A program made the translations under genes and the position numbers. The notes under the pieces were generated by a model, which saw only the letters and a list, made by a program, of their open reading frames with translations, was not told the origin of the DNA and did no database searches. Positions 60,131 through 64,000 of a stretch of DNA of 64,000 nucleotides are shown here, one piece after another (the stretch's first letter is position 1; every line of letters begins with the position of its first letter). The DNA comes from Manis javanica (Eukaryota > Chordata > Mammalia > Pholidota > Manidae), in assembly GCF_040802235.1 (NCBI RefSeq), contig NC_133174.1, positions 87,814,647 to 87,878,646 of the forward strand. The letters are read 5' to 3'.

Positions 60131-61178
60131 TCTGAATTTTATTTATTTCTTCCCTGATCTTTATTATGTCCCTCCTTCTGCTGACTTTAGGCCTCATTTG
60201 TTCTTCTTTTTCCAATTTTTATGTTTGTGACGTTAGACTATTCATTTGGGTTTGTTCTTCCTTCTTTAAATATGCCTGGATTGCTATATACTTTCCTCTT
60301 AAGACTGCTTTCGCTGCATCCCACAGAAGTTGGGGCTTTGTGTTGTTGTCATTTATTTCCATATATTGCTGGATCTCCATTTTAATTTGGTCATTGATCC
60401 ATTGACAATTAAGAAGCGTGTTGTTAAGCCTCTATGTGTTTGTGAACCTTTTTGCTTTCTTTGTACAATTTATTTCTAGTTTTATACCTTTGTGGTCTGA
60501 AAAGTTTGTTGGTAGGATTTCAATCTTTTTGAATTTACTGAGGCTCTTTTTGTGACCTAGTATGTGGTCTATTCTGGAGAATGTTCCATGTGCACTTGAG
60601 AAGAATGTGTATCCTGTTGCTTTTGGGTGTAGAGTTCTATAGATGTCTATTAGGCCCATCTGTTCTATTGTGTTGTTAAGTGCCTCTGTGTCCTTACTTA
60701 TTTTCTGTCTGGTGGATCTGTCCTTTGGAGTGAAGGGTATGTTGAAGTCTCCTAAAATGAATGCATTGCATTCTATTTCCTCCTTTAGTTCTGTTAGTAT
60801 TTGTTTTATATATGCTGGTGCTCCTGTGTTGGGTGCATATATATTTAGAATGCTTATATCCTCTTGTTGGACTGAGTTCTTTATCATTATGTAATGTCCT
60901 TCTTTATCTCTTGTTACTTTCTTTGTTTTGAAGTCTATTTTGTCTGATAGTAGTACTGCAACACCTGCTTTTTTCTCCCTATTGTTTGCATGAAATATCT
61001 TTTTCCATCCCTTGCCTTTTAGTCTGTGCATGTCTTTGGGTTTGAGGTGAGTTTTTTGTAAGCAGCGTATAGATGGGTCTTGTTTTTTTATCCATTCAGT
61101 GACTCGGTGTCTTTTGATTGGTGCATTCAGTCCATTTACATTTAGGGTGATTATTGATAGGTATGTACTTATTGCCAT
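60131..61178 (-). pseudogene. L1 ORF2 5' part (endonuclease), truncated and with a catalytic-site change
   Basis: The frame 60432-61178 (248 codons) covers the whole apurinic/apyrimidinic-like endonuclease domain. NVNGLN, LGDFN, the HGTFSRIDHI segment and SDHKGIKLE are present. The conserved Glu of the CLQE motif, a metal-coordinating residue, is Lys (codon 42, at 61053-61055: CLQKTHL). A stop at 60432 precedes the linker, and the gene is then cut at 60131 by the inner L1. Confidence 0.88.
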
Positions 61179-61485
61179 TTCAGGCTTAGATTCATGTTTA
61201 CCAAAGGTTCCAGGTTACTTTCCTTACTGTCTAAGAGTCTAACTTAACTCACTTAGTATGCTGTTACAAACACAATCTAAAGGTTCTTTTCTATTTCCCC
61301 TCCTTTTTCTTCCTCCTTCATTCTTTTATATTAGGTATCAAATTCTGTAGTTTTTGTCTATCCCTTGTTTGACTTTGAGGATAGCTAATTTAATTTTGTA
61401 TTTGCTTCATAATTAGCTGTTCTACTTTCTTCACTGTGGTTTTATTACCTCTGGTGCAGCTATTTAACCTTAGGAACACTTCCAT

Positions 61486-62334
61486 CTATAGCAGTCCCTC
61501 CGAAATATACTGTAGAGATGGTTTATGGGAGGTAAATTCTCTCAGCATTTGCTTATCTGCAAATTGTTTAACCCCTCCTTCAAGTTTAAATGATAATCTT
61601 GCTGGATAAAGTAATCTTGGTTCCAGGCCCTTCTGCTTTATGGCATTAAATACATCATGCCACTGCCTTCTGGCCTGTAAGGTTTCTGCTGAGAAGTCTG
61701 ATGTTAGCCTGATTGGCTTTCCTTTGTATGTGATCTTATTTCTCTCTCTGGGTGCTTTTAGCAGTCTGTCCTTATCCTTGGTCTTTCCTATTTTAATTAC
61801 TATGTGTCTTGGTTTTGTCTTCCTTGGGTCCCTTGCGTTGGGGGATCTGTGGATGTCCATGTCCTGAGAGACTATCTCCTTCCCCAGATTGGGGAAGTTT
61901 TCAGCAACTACCTCCTCAAAGACACTTTCTATCCCTTTCTCTCTCTCTTCTTCTGGTATTCCTATTATGTGAATAGTGTTCCGCTTGGATTGGTCACACA
62001 GTTCTCTCAATATTCTTTCATTCTTAGAGATCCTTTTTTCTCTCTGTACCCCTGCTTCTTTGTATTCCTCTTCTCTAGTTTCTATTTCATTTCTTGTCTC
62101 CTCCACCATATCCAACCTGCTTTTAATACCCTCCATCATGCTCTTCAACGATTGGATCTCTGTCCTGAATTCATTCCTGAGTTCTTGGATGTCTTTCCGT
62201 ACCTCCATTAGAATGTTGATGATTTTTATTTTGAACTCGCTTTCAGGAAGAGTCACAAGGTCCATATCACTTAAATCTTTCTCAGGATTTGTGTTAATAA
62301 TTTTACTCTGGACAAGTTTCCTTTGGCGTTTCAT
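61486..62334 (-). CDS. intact L1 ORF1 protein (282 aa)
   Basis: An uninterrupted frame from MKRQRKLVQSK to EGLL. The first 40 residues hold an acidic stretch, and about 45-115 is heptad-rich coiled coil (many E/K/L/R). An RNA-recognition-type domain begins near NTIHIIGIPEEE. The C-terminal domain contains KPRHIVIKI, SAETLQARRQWHDVF and YPARLSF. ORF1p forms trimers that coat L1 RNA in the cytoplasm. It is shorter than the 338-residue human protein, mostly in the N-terminal part. The frame is open although ORF2 of the same element is destroyed, so the element itself cannot move autonomously. Confidence 0.88.
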   Translation of the reverse strand: MKRQRKLVQSKIINTNPEKDLSDMDLVTLPESEFKIKIINILMEVRKDIQELRNEFRTEIQSLKSMMEGIKSRLDMVEETRNEIETREEEYKEAGVQREKRISKNERILRELCDQSKRNTIHIIGIPEEEREKGIESVFEEVVAENFPNLGKEIVSQDMDIHRSPNARDPRKTKPRHIVIKIGKTKDKDRLLKAPRERNKITYKGKPIRLTSDFSAETLQARRQWHDVFNAIKQKGLEPRLLYPARLSFKLEGGVKQFADKQMLREFTSHKPSLQYISEGLL

Positions 62335-62974
62335 GTTTGTATATGGCGCCCTGTAGTGTCCAGAAGCTCTATTCTGGAGCTGCTCAGCCCCCGAAGCAAT
62401 GTCGGGGGTTGCAGGGGATTGGTACTGGTGGCTGGGGGTAGGAAAAAGCTTTTCCCCACCTCCCGGCTGCTGTGCCTGTCTTCACTGCCTGAGCCAGTGG
62501 GCTGGGCACACAGGCATAAGTTTTTCTCCCAGAGTTGCTGGATATGGATCCCTGCTTTCCACAAGTGGCTGGTATCCCAGTCTCCCCATGAACTCTGCCT
62601 GTATTATGTTTCCAACCAGGTAGTCTTGCAAGTCTCATGAATGCACCATGAAATGTAGGTTTGTGCTCCTAGCGCAGGACTCCGGAGCTAGGTATTCAGC
62701 AGTCTGAAGCCTTCCACTCCCTCCCTCCTTCATTTCTCTTCCTCCTGCCGGTGAGCTGGGGTTGGGGAGGGTTTCGGGTCCCGTGGAGCCACAGCTCTGG
62801 TTCATTACCCTGTTCGGTGAGGTCTGCTCTTTTCTCCAGGTGTATGCAGTCTGATGCTGTCCTCTTTCCTGTTGTTCTCTCAGGATTAGTTGTGCCAATT
62901 TAATTTTCTAATTGTATCCAGTTTTAGGAGGAAGCCTCTGTCTCTCCTCTCATGCCACCATCTTTAATCCAATC
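62335..62974 (-). promoter_or_regulatory. L1 5'UTR, outer L1
   Basis: About 640 bases between the ORF1 start and the element 5' end, moderately GC-rich. Its sequence is clearly different from the 5'UTR of the inner L1 apart from the GATGGTGG start, so the two heads belong to different L1 subfamilies or promoter types. Confidence 0.7.
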
Positions 62975-63255
62975 TCCATATGAATTTTAAAACTATTTGT
63001 TCCAGTTTGTTGAAGAATGCTGTTGGTATTTTGATTGGGATTGCATTGAATCTGTAGATTGCTTTAGGCAGGATGGCCATTTTGACAATATTGATTCTTC
63101 CTAGCCAAGAGCATGGGATGGCTTTCCATTTGTTAGTGTCCTCTTTAATTTGTCTTAAGAGTGTCTTGTAGTTTTCAGGGTATCGGTCTTTCACTTCCTT
63201 AGTTAGGTTTATTCCTAAGTATTTTATTCTTTTTGATGCAATTGTTAATGGAATT
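62975..63255 (-). mobile_element. host L1, 5' remainder (ORF2 fragment)
   Basis: Inverted ORF2 sequence (open frame 62964-63260, with [14 protein letters not shown]) starts at the right TCCATATGAAT copy and continues the ORF2 left off at 53946. It ends in a 5' truncation at 63255. The right target duplication TGCATTTGAGTTTTT is at 63256-63270. Confidence 0.92.
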
Positions 63256-63270
63256 TGCATTTGAGTTTTT

Positions 63271-64000
63271 GACTCTGGGTCTAAAAGTTTAAAAATGTAA
63301 TTAGAAACACTTGGAGGCTGTGATACCAGAGAATTTTTTTACAGTAGTAGAGATAAGAAATGAAGTGCTAAAGGTAGGACAGTTGTACTAGGGAGAGGGA
63401 AAAGGAGAATTCGGATTTACAAGCTACCAACCCTGGTGACTGAACTGGGCTGGGATCTGGATGGGAGAAAGAAGAGCAGGTACGGAGGAGTAAGGGGAGA
63501 GATGGAAGTAGGTGGAAAGGAGAGTTTTTTTTTGGATATGTAACTTTAGGCAAGTGTGGGACGTCATTTCTAGGTCTTGGAGTATAGCTTATTAGGAAGC
63601 AAAGATCCCCTCTGCTGTGTTGGGGAAGAGGGTGACTCCTAGTGGAGCATATAAAAACGACCTGGGTGTATGTATTTAGACTGAAAAAATGTATTCAAAA
63701 CCCTGCCTGCTTTTCCTCACACAAGTTGGCAAATAAAGTCTACAAAATTGCCACTAGCGAGAATGGACAGAAAATAGCAGGTCCTCACCTTAATCTAACC
63801 CTGGCAGAGGTGTTGCACACAGAACCCTTGGGCAGAGGTGACTTGGAATCCTTGGAGTGTGTGAGAATTTTATCCAAAGGGGTCAAAGGTTTGCAAAGGT
63901 TGATGTATTGCTGTAGGATGTCATGGTGACAGTGATTTGATGACAACCAGGTCTTTCTGCAAATGGTAACTTTAGTTTCTTAATCCCTTTATCTCTTTTG
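63271..64000. other. no gene; nothing recognisable
   Basis: Intronic sequence after the L1 complex. No exon, and no repeat that I can name. Confidence 0.4.

Larger units (their letters stand above)
60131..62974 (-). mobile_element. outer L1, 5' part: 5'UTR, ORF1, endonuclease, cut in ORF2
   Basis: The 5' end (GGATTAAAGATGGTGGCATG) is at about 62970, next to the right copy of TCCATATGAAT (62975-62985). ORF1 and the endonuclease follow. The element is cut at 60131, in the ORF2 linker, exactly where the 5' end of the inner L1 begins. Its own 3' half is not separately present. Confidence 0.9.
33646..64000 (+). other. DIAPH2: DIAPH2 intron 1 (continues past the window)
   Basis: It starts at the GTGAGT donor. 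No second exon encoding the start of the GTPase-binding domain is recognisable, so the intron is at least 30 kb, which is in keeping with the very large gene in other mammals. Its first 3.5 kb (33801-37214) shows nothing beyond a worn MIR piece near 35110-35190. Repeats occupy much of the remainder. Confidence 0.8.

Noticed and set aside
33646..64000. A second DIAPH2 exon
   Set aside because: No stretch with acceptor and donor sites encodes the expected start of the GTPase-binding domain.
1..64000. CRISPR arrays, operons, tRNA or rRNA genes, riboswitches
   Set aside because: The window is mammalian nuclear DNA. The tRNA-like strings are parts of MIR elements, and no spaced direct-repeat array exists.
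1..64000. Firm species assignment (pangolin considered)
   Set aside because: Absence of lineage SINEs and the L1 3'UTR type are suggestive only. A library search would be needed.

Overview
This is nuclear DNA of a placental mammal. The evidence is an exon with a CpG island and splice donor, abundant L1 LINEs, old L2/MIR/hAT-Charlie/MLT1 relics shared by all placentals, and a gammaretrovirus-type provirus. I see no Alu, B1/B2, carnivore-type or ruminant-type SINEs. The youngest L1s carry a distinctive 3'UTR with a long C-rich stretch on the + strand. A laurasiatherian with little recent SINE activity (a pangolin, for example) would fit, but that is an impression and not a demonstration. The only host gene I recognise is DIAPH2, which is X-linked in other mammals, so the window is probably from the X chromosome. 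Its L1 richness agrees with that.

Layout. (1) 1-4776: the 3' half of a young class I (gamma-like) endogenous retrovirus on the + strand. Pol (RT connection, RNase H, integrase) is open from the first base to 1968, and a full-length env is open at 1965-3830. A polypurine tract follows, then a second, decayed env tail of a different lineage, a second polypurine tract and an LTR. The provirus sits in an old hAT (MER5A-like) element. (2) 4777-33080: a gene-free 5' flank built from old repeats, including several nested insertions whose target-site duplications can still be read. (3) 33085-33800: CpG-island promoter and first coding exon of DIAPH2 (ATG 33514, splice donor 33646). (4) 33646 to the end: DIAPH2 intron 1. 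It holds a 428-bp solo LTR with a perfect 5-bp duplication and, at 52311-63270, an L1-in-L1 complex on the minus strand.

The L1 complex is the most intricate structure. A 5'-truncated L1 (52321-53946 plus 62975-63255, flanked by TGCATTTGAG duplications) was split by a second L1 event (53947-62974, flanked by TCCATATGAAT). That inserted block contains two successive 5'UTR-ORF1-endonuclease heads but only one 3' half. One ORF1 (61486-62334) is still intact.

No operons, CRISPR arrays, rRNA or tRNA genes are present. The sequence does not show a wholly new system. The items most worth a second look are the open env with its double tail, the two-headed L1, and the sense-oriented LTR and L1 5'UTRs inside the DIAPH2 intron.
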